A stretch of 64,000 nt of DNA from Kumtagia sp963829135. GTDB lineage: Bacteria > Pseudomonadota > Alphaproteobacteria > Rhizobiales > Rhizobiaceae. The stretch's first letter is position 1. Each line of letters begins with the position of its first letter. The stretch covers positions 62,001 to 126,000 of the forward strand of contig CAWHHO010000008.1 in assembly GCA_963829135.1 (NCBI GenBank), written 5' to 3'. The notes under the pieces are model-generated. The model worked only from the letters and a program-made list of their open reading frames with translations. It had not been told where the DNA came from and ran no database searches. Positions 38,223-46,752 of the stretch are shown one piece after another. Made by a program: the position numbers and the translations under genes.

Positions 38223-39704
38223 ATGGTCAAAACGCCAAAGACCCGCCACTCGAAGTCCCGGCGCGAGCCGCTGACAATCGAGCTTGATCCTGCCGACGTT
38301 TCGCGCGTCGCGGAGACGGCCGCGGTCGACCCGCTCGACGATTTCGCTGACAATACCGCCGCGGCCGAGGCGGTCGCTTCATCCGACAGTATCACCGCCG
38401 CCGAGGCGGTGGCTTCATCCGACAGTATCGCTGCCGCAGAGGCGGTCGCTTCCGAACAAGCGGTCGATCAGGATCCCGAAGCGATAGGGGGACATGAAAA
38501 CGCCTCGGCATCCGTTGCGGACGCTGAGCTTGCCACCGAAACCGGCACGGCGCCGCCGCCCGAGCAGGACTACCAGCCGGCGGAAGCGGTGCAGGCGGCG
38601 TCGAGCCGCCATTTCGAGGACGGGGACGCGTTGAAGCAGGCCGAGCGCATCGATCCTTCGACCAGCCGGCCAGGGAGCGACCGCTCTGATGGCTTTTCGC
38701 GCATCGCCGCCGGCTTCATCGGCGCAGTAGTCGCGCTCGCTGGTGCGGGCGCGCTTCAATATGCCGGCCTGCTCGGTTCGCCGGGTGGCGATACCGGGAA
38801 TGCTGACGTTGCGGCGCTGCAGCAGGAGATCGCCTCGATCAAGGAAGGCGGTAGCGGAAGCGAAGCGGCAGCGCGCTTCGATGAGTTGTCTACAGGCCTC
38901 GATGCCGTGAGGGCAGATGTTGCGGCGATGAAGGAATCGTTGTCATCCGGCGCGGGCGGCGAGGTGGCTGGATTGCAGGCCCTCGATAGCCGGATCAAGG
39001 AAATTGAGTCGTCGATCGCCGGCCTGGGCCAAGGCGGCGCGACCGATGCCGCCGGCCTTTCCGAGCTTGGCGAGCGCGTCACCGCAGTCGAGGCGATGGC
39101 AAAGGCCGCAAACGAGACCGCAACCTCGGGCGAAGGCAAGCTTAGCGCGCTGGAAACGTCGGTCGACGGGCTGACTTCGCGTGTCGAAGCGCAAGCCCAG
39201 CAGCCGAAGATTGCGCTGGCGATCACCTCGGCGGCGCTCAAATCGGCCGTCGAGCGAGGCGCACCGTTCAGCGCCGAACTTGAGACGTTTGCCGCGATCA
39301 CCCCCAACGCGCCGCAAATTGCGGCGCTCCGGCCTTATGCGGCCGCGGGCGTGCCGTCTCGTGCCGACATTGCCGACGCCGCCGACACGGCGGTGAATGC
39401 CATGCTGGCCTCCACGACACCGGCAGCAGCCAACGAAGGCTTTTTTGACCGGCTGCTCAATAGCGCCGAGAAAATGGTCACGGTGAAGCGGGTGGGCGAA
39501 CCTGAGGGTCCGGGCGTACCGGAAACGCTGGCCCGCATGGAGTCGGCCGTCAAGCGCGCCGACTATGCCAAGGCGCTGGCGGAATACGGCTCGCTGCCGA
39601 AGCCGGTGCAGGACGCAGGCGCGGATTTCGCTGCAAAGCTAAAGGCGCGGCTGGATGTGGAAACGCAGCTCGATGCGCTGATTGCCGGCGCAATGAAGGC
39701 GTGA
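38223..39704 (+). CDS. mitofilin-like (COG4223) inner-membrane protein
   Basis: 493 aa from ATG 38223, which has GGAGG seven bases upstream. Layout: acidic, alanine-rich cytoplasmic N-terminus (1-160) with a 12-residue tandem repeat; one membrane span at about 165-185 (IAAGFIGAVVALAGAGALQYAG); long coiled-coil periplasmic region (190-330); and a conserved helical end with ITSAALKSAVERGAPFSAELE and ALAEYGSLPKPVQDAGADFA. This family is the alphaproteobacterial relative of mitochondrial mitofilin (Mic60) and sits in the heme operon, as here. A role in membrane organisation is inferred from the family. Confidence 0.88.
   Translation: MVKTPKTRHSKSRREPLTIELDPADVSRVAETAAVDPLDDFADNTAAAEAVASSDSITAAEAVASSDSIAAAEAVASEQAVDQDPEAIGGHENASASVADAELATETGTAPPPEQDYQPAEAVQAASSRHFEDGDALKQAERIDPSTSRPGSDRSDGFSRIAAGFIGAVVALAGAGALQYAGLLGSPGGDTGNADVAALQQEIASIKEGGSGSEAAARFDELSTGLDAVRADVAAMKESLSSGAGGEVAGLQALDSRIKEIESSIAGLGQGGATDAAGLSELGERVTAVEAMAKAANETATSGEGKLSALETSVDGLTSRVEAQAQQPKIALAITSAALKSAVERGAPFSAELETFAAITPNAPQIAALRPYAAAGVPSRADIADAADTAVNAMLASTTPAAANEGFFDRLLNSAEKMVTVKRVGEPEGPGVPETLARMESAVKRADYAKALAEYGSLPKPVQDAGADFAAKLKARLDVETQLDALIAGAMKA
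38364..38453 (+). repeat. 36-bp in-frame tandem repeat
   Basis: Units at 38364-38399 and 38400-38435, plus a half copy to 38453. They encode AEAVASSDSITA, AEAVASSDSIAA and AEAVAS in the N-terminal tail of the COG4223 protein. The near identity at DNA level points to recent slippage. Confidence 0.85.
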
Positions 39705-39715
39705 GGGACTGATCC

Positions 39716-41333
39716 ATGATCCGCATCCTGTTCTTCCTCGCTGTCGTCTTCCTGCTTGGCCTTGGCTTTGCCTGGCTTGCAGACCGTCCGGGCGAGATGG
39801 TCGCGACGTTCAACGGCTTCGAATATCGCGTCACGCTGATGGTCGCCGCCGTGGCTGTTGTGGCGATTGTGGCGGCGGTCATGATCACCTGGTGGCTTAT
39901 CAAGTCGATCTGGAACAGTCCCTATATGGTCTCGCGCTATTTTCGGGTGCGCAATCGCGACCGCGGCTACCAGGCGCTGTCGACCGGCATGATCGCCGCG
40001 GGTGCGGGCGATGCCGCACTTGCCCGCAAGAAGAACAAGGAAGCGGCAAAGCTTATCCGCTCCGATTCGGAGCCGCTGATCCAACTGCTCGATGCGCAGG
40101 CTTCGCTTTTGGAAGGCGACCACGCCAGCGCGCGCCAGAAATTTGAGGCGATGCTGGACGATCCGGAAATGCGCCTGATCGGTTTGCGGGGCCTTTATCT
40201 CGAAGCGGAACGCGTCGGCGACCGCTCGGCGGCGCGCCATTATGCCGGTCGCGCGGCGGATATCGCGCCGCAACTGCAATGGGCAGCAGACTCGACGCTG
40301 GGCGAAAAGGTGGCTCAGGGCGACTGGGATGCAGCGCTCAAGCTCGTCGACGCCCACAAGCCAACCCTTCCAGCCGAACGCGCCGCCGCAAGCCGCCGGC
40401 GCGCCGTTCTCCTGACTGCCAAGGCAACGGCGCTCCTCGAGTCGGATTTCACCTCGGCCCGGGCAGCTGCATTGGAGGCAAATCGCCTGCAGCCGGATTT
40501 CGTGCCTGCGGCGCTTGTTGCGGCCAAGGCTCTGTTTCGGGCGAACGATACGCGCAAGGGTGCCAGGATCCTGGAGACGGCGTGGAAGACCAATCCGCAT
40601 CCGGAGGTCGCCGATCTGTATGTCCATGCCCGTCACGGCGATGCGGTGAACGATCGGCTGGCGCGCGCCCAGCGGCTGAAGTCAATCAAGCAGAATCACG
40701 CGGAATCAGCGCTGGCCGTGGCCCGTGCGGCCATCGATACCGGCGACTACGGTCTGGCACGGCGCGAGACGGAGTCGGCGATCCGCATGCAGCCGCGCGA
40801 GGGCGCATGGCTCCTGCTTGCCGACATCGAGGAGGCTGACACCGGGGATATCGGGAAGGTGCGTGAGCACCTTGGCAGGGCGGTGCGCGCGCCGCGTGAT
40901 CCCGCCTGGGTCGCCGACGGGTTCGAATCCGACAAATGGGCGCCGATCTCGCCGGTGACCGGGCGGCTGGATGCGTTCGAATGGCGCGTACCCGGTGGAG
41001 CGCCTCGGTGCGCTGATCGAGGATGACCGCGAGACGACAAAGCCCGCCAAGCAGCCGGTTCTGGTAGCGCCGGTTGCAGCAGTGGAAGAGTCGGTTGAGA
41101 CCGAAGTCATCGAGGCAATCAATGAGCAGGAACCCGCAAGAACGGTCACGCCGGAACCCGCCAACGACCGCCAGCCGGTCGAGCCGGAGGCATCTTCGCA
41201 GAATGGTTCTGCAGCCCCCGACGCTGGCATCGCCGATGCCGATGCAAGCGATCTCACGCCGCCTTTGCCGGACGACCCAGGCGTGCCGCCCGACGAGGCC
41301 GCGAAGCCGCGCAAGCGGTTCAGTCTGTTCTGA
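39716..41333 (+). CDS. hemY: HemY-domain membrane protein, one frameshift
   Basis: Restored length 538 aa. N-terminal HemY domain with two membrane spans (IRILFFLAVVFLLGLGFAWL and TLMVAAVAVVAIVAAVMITW) followed by TPR-like helices (ALSTGMIAAGAGDAALARKK, AAKLIRSDSEPLIQLLDAQ). The tail is acidic and proline-rich. An extra C at about 40993 breaks RLDAFEWRVP/VERLGALIEDD, and the span is 3n+1. It follows the COG4223 gene by 11 bases. The alphaproteobacterial HemY family has no established enzymatic role and should not be confused with Bacillus HemY (protoporphyrinogen oxidase). Confidence 0.9.
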
Positions 41334-41827
41334 TGGCGGACACGATGCTCGAACGAATGATCTCGTTTCTGAAGGAACTGCCAAATCCGGGCGGGTCCGA
41401 GGGACCGAACAGAAATGATCCGCGCGTTGCGGCGGCCGCGCTGATGTATCACGTCATGGATGCGGACGGAGTCCGTCAGGACGTCGAGTGGGATCGCCTG
41501 AAGCGGGCGCTCGCCGAGGCCTATCACATTTCAGGGCGCGAGTTGGACGACCTGGTCAAAGCGGGTGAGAGGGCCGAGCAGGATGCTGTCGACCTCTACG
41601 CCTTCACCAGCGTGCTCAGCCGTCACCTCGACGATGAAGGCCGCATCGCCTTCATCCGCCTGATGTGGGATATCGTTTATGCAGACGGCGTGCTGCACGA
41701 GCTTGAAGACAATATGCTTTGGCGCATCGCCGAACTGCTCGGCGTCGATCGCCGCGACCGGATCCTGGCCAGGCAGAACGCGGCAAAAAAGGTCCCCGGC
41801 GCGAAGGGCACGCCCGCCGATGAATAG
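41333..41827 (+). CDS. TerB-family protein
   Basis: Intact 164 aa, all helical. The two acidic TerB segments are visible: AALMYHVMDADGVRQDVEWDRL (about residues 34-55) and LMWDIVYADGVLHELEDNMLWRIAELLGV (about 105-133), which in TerB proteins bind metal. ATG overlaps the hemY stop (TGATG), so it belongs to the heme operon in transcription. Tellurite resistance itself is not implied by a lone TerB domain. Confidence 0.88.
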   Translation: MADTMLERMISFLKELPNPGGSEGPNRNDPRVAAAALMYHVMDADGVRQDVEWDRLKRALAEAYHISGRELDDLVKAGERAEQDAVDLYAFTSVLSRHLDDEGRIAFIRLMWDIVYADGVLHELEDNMLWRIAELLGVDRRDRILARQNAAKKVPGAKGTPADE

Positions 41828-42539
41828 GAAGAAGGGCGGCAAACAGCCGCGCATCCTCGTCATCCTGCATCAGGAAACCTCCAGCCCCGGTCGGGTCGGT
41901 CATCTGCTGGTCGAAAGCGGGTTTGATCTCGATATCAGGCGGCCGCCAATGGGCGACGTCCTGCCCGACACGCTCGCGGATCACGCGGGGGTCGTCGTAT
42001 TCGGCGGCCCGATGAGCGCGAACGACGCCGACGAGTTCGTCAGGCGGGAGACCGATTGGCTGGCGGTGCCGCTGGTCGAGAACCGTCCGTTCCTCGGCAT
42101 ATGCCTCGGCGCGCAGATGCTGGTGAACCATCTTGGCGGACAGGTCGGCAGCCGCGATGACGGATTGGTGGAGATCGGATGGTATCCGATCAAGGCGACG
42201 GAGGAGGGCAAGCAGCTAATGCATTGGCCTGAAATGGTCTACCAGTTCCATCGCGAGGGTTTTTCGCTGCCTGCCGGTGCTAAGCTGCTGGCAACCGCCG
42301 ACCATTATCCCAATCAGGCGTTCCGCTATGGCGACAATGCCTGGGGCATCCAGTTCCACGCCGAACTCACGCGGGTGATGATGCAGCGCTGGGTTGTGCG
42401 CGGCGCGCATCGTTTCGAACTGCCGGGCGCGCAGCCTGGCCGCGACCATCTTGGTGGCCGCATGATCTGGGATATGCATCTGAAGCGGTGGTTGACGGAG
42501 TTTCTGGCAACTGTGTTTGGCGACCCGCGGGCTGCCTGA
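41820..42539 (+). CDS. class I glutamine amidotransferase (GMP synthase-like domain)
   Basis: 239 aa from ATG 41820, overlapping the TerB stop region by eight bases. Catalytic triad visible: nucleophile in FLGICLGAQM (Cys about residue 95), His and Glu in WGIQFHAELT. GPMSANDADEFVRRE and QFHREGFSLP match the GMP-synthase-like amidotransferase family that lacks the synthase half. It may transfer ammonia from glutamine or hydrolyse gamma-glutamyl bonds; substrate unknown. Confidence 0.88.
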   Translation: MNRKKGGKQPRILVILHQETSSPGRVGHLLVESGFDLDIRRPPMGDVLPDTLADHAGVVVFGGPMSANDADEFVRRETDWLAVPLVENRPFLGICLGAQMLVNHLGGQVGSRDDGLVEIGWYPIKATEEGKQLMHWPEMVYQFHREGFSLPAGAKLLATADHYPNQAFRYGDNAWGIQFHAELTRVMMQRWVVRGAHRFELPGAQPGRDHLGGRMIWDMHLKRWLTEFLATVFGDPRAA

Positions 42540-42567
42540 ACTTAAAGGCACATTGAGGTTTCAGGGT

Positions 42568-43806
42568 CTACTCCCGCCCCTCCAGATGCCGGATCTGGCG
42601 CAGCTTCGGGAACAGCCAGGCCCACAAGCCTGCAACCGCTATCGCGCCGACGCCACCGAACACCACCGCCGGTACGGTTCCGATCAGCGAAGCCATGGTG
42701 CCGGCGCGGAACTCGCCAACCTCATTAGAGGCTCCGACAAACACCATGTTGACGGCATTGACCCGGCCGCGCACTTCATCCGGGGTCCAGAGCTGGATCA
42801 GCGTCTCGCGTACATAAACGCTTACCATGTCGGTCGCGCCCAGCATGGCCAGCGCGAAAATCGACAGCCACACGATCGTCGAGACGCCGAACAGGATGGT
42901 GAAAGCACCGAACAATGCGACGAAGACAAGCATGATCCTCCCCGCATGATCGCGCAGCGGATGACCGGTCAGCCAGATCGCCACGAGAATTGCGCCCACG
43001 CCCGGGGCAGCGCGCAGCAGGCCTAGGCCCCAGGGCCCAAGTACGAGAATGTCGCGCGCATAGACGGGCAGGAGCGCTACGGCGCCTGAAAGCAGCACCG
43101 CAAAAAGGTCGAGCGATATTGCGCCGAGGACGACCTTCTCGCTCCAGATATAGCGAAATCCGGCGAACAGTGTGTCGAGCGAGGGCTGGCCGACGGAACT
43201 TCTCTGCTTGGGCTTCGGGATCGACAGGATAAGCACTGTTGCTGCAACCATCAGGATAGCAGCGGCCGCATATGCGGCCATCGCCGAAACGCCGTAGAGC
43301 AGGCCGCCGGCAACAGGGCCGACAATCGTCGCGGTCTGCCATGCGGATGAATTCCAGGCGATGGCATTGGAAAAATCCTCGGGCGGCACGAGATTCGCCA
43401 CCAGCGAGGCTGCCGCCGGACCGAAAAACGCCCGTGCGATACCAAACAGCGCCAGAACGGCAAAGATCGGACCGGGGGCACTTAGCCCGTGCCAGGTCAG
43501 AAGCAGGAGTGCGACCGAGCACACCACTTCGATAGCCACGGCGACCGCCATGATGAGACGCCGTCCGAATCTATCGGAAGCGGCGCCGGTGACGAGGAAA
43601 AGCAAAAGCGACGGCAGGAACTGGACGATACCGACCATGCCGAGGTCGAACGGATCGCGCGTCAGGTCGTAGATCTGCCAGCCGACGGCTACCGATACGA
43701 TCTGCGTCGCGAACGTGCCTAAAAATCGCGACGCCCAGAAGGCGAGGAACGGGCGGTGGCGAAAGGCTGCATAGCGATTGCCGGAATCGGCAGTGGTTGA
43801 AGACAT
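42568..43806 (-). CDS. MFS exporter, MFS_3/EntS-like
   Basis: Intact 412 aa, about twelve spans. FRHRPFLAFWASRFLGTFATQI at the N-terminus, GAASDRFGRRLIM in the first cytoplasmic loop, and IQLWTPDEVRGRVNAVNMVFVGASNEVGEF are hallmarks of the enterobactin-exporter-like MFS branch. Substrate unknown. Convergent with the amidotransferase gene, 28 bases apart. Confidence 0.87.
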   Translation of the reverse strand: MSSTTADSGNRYAAFRHRPFLAFWASRFLGTFATQIVSVAVGWQIYDLTRDPFDLGMVGIVQFLPSLLLFLVTGAASDRFGRRLIMAVAVAIEVVCSVALLLLTWHGLSAPGPIFAVLALFGIARAFFGPAAASLVANLVPPEDFSNAIAWNSSAWQTATIVGPVAGGLLYGVSAMAAYAAAAILMVAATVLILSIPKPKQRSSVGQPSLDTLFAGFRYIWSEKVVLGAISLDLFAVLLSGAVALLPVYARDILVLGPWGLGLLRAAPGVGAILVAIWLTGHPLRDHAGRIMLVFVALFGAFTILFGVSTIVWLSIFALAMLGATDMVSVYVRETLIQLWTPDEVRGRVNAVNMVFVGASNEVGEFRAGTMASLIGTVPAVVFGGVGAIAVAGLWAWLFPKLRQIRHLEGRE

Positions 43807-43948
43807 TTGGGATGAACTGCGGCCGAAGAAAAGAGACGCAGTGCCCTTAGCGCGAATCGCGACACATATCGCCGCTTAATTTGGATGCCGCTGAACAAAC
43901 AGCCGGAATCAGCCTCGGCGCAGGCGCGCCTTATAGCGGACGAGGGAT

Positions 43949-44167
43949 TCAGTGCTCTGTCAAAACCTCGTTCAACAGGTCGAGGTCGACATAGAAGTAG
44001 CGCACGAGACAGCGCTGGACCTGGTCCGTCGTGAACCCGTGGCTTCGCAAGTACGTGACGGATTCAACAATCGTCCGCGTATCGATGAGTTTCGACTTCA
44101 CTTGTCCATGCGACTCCACGAACGCGTCGAGCGCCGAGACATTCGCTTCTGCTGCAAGCCCCTGCAT
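43949..44167 (-). CDS. small protein, unknown
   Basis: 72 aa from ATG 44167, which has GGGGAG seven bases upstream; a longer frame to 44269 exists but lacks a ribosome site. Sequence such as IDTRTIVESVTYLRSHGF and VQRCLVRYFYVDLDLLNEVL looks like an authentic helical protein rather than chance. I do not recognise a family. It lies after phoB on the same strand, 144 bases away, and its own promoter is not evident. Confidence 0.55.
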   Translation of the reverse strand: MQGLAAEANVSALDAFVESHGQVKSKLIDTRTIVESVTYLRSHGFTTDQVQRCLVRYFYVDLDLLNEVLTEH

Positions 44168-44311
44168 GCTGGCTCCCCAAATTGCCGCCACATGCAACTC
44201 ATAGGATATTAACGCTAATAAACCGTTAACGCCCCGATGAAGCGACAACTCTGCCCCGCAGAATCGCACGGAATATCACCGCAGCCAAGATAGCTCTTGT
44301 TGTTTTGCCGC

Positions 44312-45002
44312 CTACTCGTCACTGATAGCATAGCCGGCGCCGCGCACGGTCCGGATTACATCAGGAAGACGCTCTGTGTTCACGGCCTTGCGCAGCCGCC
44401 CGACATGCACATCCACGGTGCGTTCGTCGATGTAGATGGTTTCTCCCCAGACATTGTCGAGAAGTTGCCCGCGCGAAAAGACGCGGCCAGGATGACGCAT
44501 CATGAATTCGAGCAGCCGGAACTCGGTCGGCCCCAGCTTTGATCTCGCTTTTCTTTCGGTAAACGCGATGTGATTCCCGGTCGAGCACGATATCGCCCAC
44601 TTTCAGAACTGTGGACAACACTTCCGGCTTGGCACGCCTGAGCAGCGCCTTGACACGCGCCATGAACTCTGGGGTTGAAAATGGCTTAACGAGGTAGTCG
44701 TCGGCCCCCGTCGACAAACCGCGCACGCGGTCGCTTTCCTCGCCGCGCGCTGTCAGCATTATGATCGGCAGACGCTCGGTCTCCGCCCGCATCCTCAGCC
44801 GGCGGCAGAGCTCGATGCCGGAAACGGCGGGCAGCATCCAATCGAGCACCAGCAGGTCGGGAACGTTCTCCTGCAGCCGGATTTCGGCCTCGTCGCCGCG
44901 CCCAACGACCTCGACCTGGTAGCCTTCGGACTCAAGATTGTAGCGGAGCAGGACGCCCAGCGACTCCTCGTCCTCGACCACCATGACTTTCGGAGCGATC
45001 AT
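44312..45002 (-). CDS. phoB: phosphate regulon response regulator PhoB, one frameshift
   Basis: Restored length 229 aa. Receiver domain: VMVVEDEESLGVLLRYNLE, phosphorylation Asp in LLVLDWMLP (about residue 53), Lys in YLVKPFSTPE. DNA-binding winged helix: RHPGRVFSRGQLLDNVWG and VDVHVGRLRKAVN. An extra base at about 44543 breaks EIKLGPTEFRLLEFMM, and the span is 3n+1. Last gene of the pst operon, 12 bases after phoU. It would activate the operon through the PHO box at 50707-50724. The usual partner kinase gene phoR is not within this window. Confidence 0.93.
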
Positions 45003-45014
45003 CGCGTCGCGTTC

Positions 45015-45722
45015 CTATTCGGCCAGAATGGCCAGTGTCGTCTCGTCGAGCTTCGGGCGGTTTGCCGGAAGCTGCGAGCCGGTGAGCACGAAATATGCGT
45101 TCTCGGCGATATTGGTGACATGGTCGCCAATGCGTTCGAGGTTCTTCGCACAAAAAAGCAGATGCGTGCACGGCGTGATGTTGCGCGGATCCTCCATCAT
45201 ATAGGTCAGCAATTCGCGGAACACCGCCGTGTATTTCACGTCGATCTTTTCGTCGTCGGCGCGCAACGCGCTCAGATTCTGCGGCTGGCGAGCGGCATAC
45301 GCATCGACCACGCCGCTGATCTGCTCGAGCACCATCTTCGCCATATCGTCAATACCGTGCGAAAGCTCGCGCGGGGTCGAACCCGCACCGATGGCGCCGA
45401 CGCGTTTGGCGACATTCTTCGCGAGGTCGCCGATCCGTTCGAGATCGCCGGCCATACGGATTGCGCCCAGCACGGAGCGAAGATCCTGCGCCATCGGCTG
45501 GCGCTTGGCGATCAGCGTGATCGCCCGATCGTCAAGCTCGCGCTGCTTGGCGTCCATGACAGTATCTTCCGAAATGATCCGCTGCGCGGCCGCTGCGTCG
45601 GTGTGCAGCAGCGCGCGGATGGATGCACTGACCATCGAACCCGCAAGATCCGCCATGTCGCGGATGATCCGGTCGATGTGATCGAGATCCTCGTCAAACG
45701 AGGAAACTGTGTGCTCACCCAT
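45015..45722 (-). CDS. phoU: phosphate signalling protein PhoU
   Basis: 235 aa from ATG 45722, with GGAG eight bases upstream. Two PhoU repeats of three helices: first about residues 10-120 (RIIRDMADLAGSMVSASIRALLH, RMAGDLERIGDLAKNVAKR), second about 120-225 (ISGVVDAYAARQPQNLSALR, CAKNLERIGDHVTNIAENAYF). The two E/D-xxxD metal-binding motifs ERIGDLAKN and ERIGDHVTN are present. PhoU conveys the state of PstSCAB to PhoR/PhoB. The frame runs open upstream into repeat sequence, which is not part of the gene. Confidence 0.93.
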   Translation of the reverse strand: MGEHTVSSFDEDLDHIDRIIRDMADLAGSMVSASIRALLHTDAAAAQRIISEDTVMDAKQRELDDRAITLIAKRQPMAQDLRSVLGAIRMAGDLERIGDLAKNVAKRVGAIGAGSTPRELSHGIDDMAKMVLEQISGVVDAYAARQPQNLSALRADDEKIDVKYTAVFRELLTYMMEDPRNITPCTHLLFCAKNLERIGDHVTNIAENAYFVLTGSQLPANRPKLDETTLAILAE

Positions 45723-45774
45723 CAAATTACTCCGCATATTCCGTATCATTAGGCACGCCCGGAACCGGTGAATT

Positions 45775-45879
45775 TGCAAATGCGTCAGGGCGCGGCGAAA
45801 ATGGTGGATCCTCGAGAACCGGAGCGGAGCGTACTTCTGGGTACGTGAGCACCGGAAGCGCAGAGGATTGCCATTTGCA
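45775..45879. repeat. intergenic palindromic repeat between pstB and phoU
   Basis: Outer inverted repeats TGCAAATG (45775-45782) and CATTTGCA (45872-45879). Nested arms include ATCCTC/AGGAT and a terminal hairpin CGTAC-ttctgg-GTACG at 45830-45845. The central text GGAGCGGAGCGTAC ... GTACGTGAGCACCGGAAGCG is a pattern seen in dispersed rhizobial repeats. It fills most of the 188-base spacer between pstB and phoU. Confidence 0.7.
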
Positions 45880-45910
45880 GGCCAGCCATCACGCATTGAA
45901 GACCGGTTGC

Positions 45911-46735
45911 TTAGCCGAAGCGGCCCGTAATGTAGTCCTGAGTTCTCTTGTCGTCCGGGTTGGTGAACATCTTGTCCGTAGCCCCTTCCTCGACCAGATA
46001 GCCGAGGTGGAACATCGCCGTCCGTTGCGACACGCGCGCCGCCTGCTGCATCGAGTGTGTCACGATAACGATCGTATAGTTGGTGCGCAGCTCGTCGATG
46101 AGCTCTTCGACCTTCGCGGTGGCGATCGGGTCGAGCGCCGAGCAGGGCTCGTCCATCAGGATCACTTCCGGCGACACGGCGATGGCGCGTGCAATGCACA
46201 GACGTTGTTGCTGGCCGCCGGATAGCCCTGTGCCCGGTTCGTTGACGCGATCCTTTACCTCGTTCCAGATCGCGGCCTTGCGCAGGCTCGATTCAACGAT
46301 CTGGTCGAGATCGGCCTTGGTCTTGGCCAGCCCATGGATTTTCGGCCCATAGGCGACATTCTCGTAAATCGACTTCGGGAACGGATTGGGCTTCTGGAAG
46401 ACCATGCCAACGCGGGCGCGCAGCTCGACCACATCGATTTTCGGATCGTAGATATCCTCGCCGTCGAGCGTGATCTTGCCGATAACCTTGGCCGAGTCGA
46501 TCGTGTCGTTCATGCGGTTCAGGCAGCGCAGGAAGGTCGACTTGCCGCAGCCCGAGGGACCGATCAGAGCCGTTACTTGGTTCTGGCGGACGTTGAGATC
46601 GACATCGAACAGCGCTTGCTTTTCGCCATAGAAGACGCCGACTTTATTGCCTTGCATCTTGATAACTTCGTTTGGCCGCGCAGCCATCGCACCGCTCACC
46701 GCATGTTCGAGTTTCTGTTCGGTCATGATGTTCAT
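45911..46735 (-). CDS. pstB: phosphate ABC transporter ATP-binding protein PstB
   Basis: 274 aa from ATG 46735 (GGAGC nine bases upstream; a TTG start at 46759 is possible). Walker A GPSGCGKST, FQKPNPFPKSIYENVAYG, signature LSGGQQQRLCIARAIAV, Walker B VILMDEPCSALDPIAT and the switch His in VIVTHSMQQA. Powers high-affinity phosphate uptake. It follows pstA by 17 bases. Confidence 0.95.
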   Translation of the reverse strand: MNIMTEQKLEHAVSGAMAARPNEVIKMQGNKVGVFYGEKQALFDVDLNVRQNQVTALIGPSGCGKSTFLRCLNRMNDTIDSAKVIGKITLDGEDIYDPKIDVVELRARVGMVFQKPNPFPKSIYENVAYGPKIHGLAKTKADLDQIVESSLRKAAIWNEVKDRVNEPGTGLSGGQQQRLCIARAIAVSPEVILMDEPCSALDPIATAKVEELIDELRTNYTIVIVTHSMQQAARVSQRTAMFHLGYLVEEGATDKMFTNPDDKRTQDYITGRFG

Positions 46736-46752
46736 CGGATTTTGCTCCACGT

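Noticed and set aside
37868..38395. An open frame on the minus strand through the MITE-like element
   Set aside because: It crosses the element boundary and the start of the COG4223 gene with no domain features. The element has no coding capacity of its own.
41333..41827. TerB as evidence of a tellurite/phage-defence ter cluster
   Set aside because: No terA, terC, terD or terE gene is nearby. The gene is embedded in a heme/membrane operon, so the Ter-system reading is unsupported.
45015..46199. A long open frame extending phoU upstream
   Set aside because: The extra 159 codons lie on the repeat at 45775-45879 and antisense to nothing conserved. PhoU starts normally at 45722 with a ribosome site.
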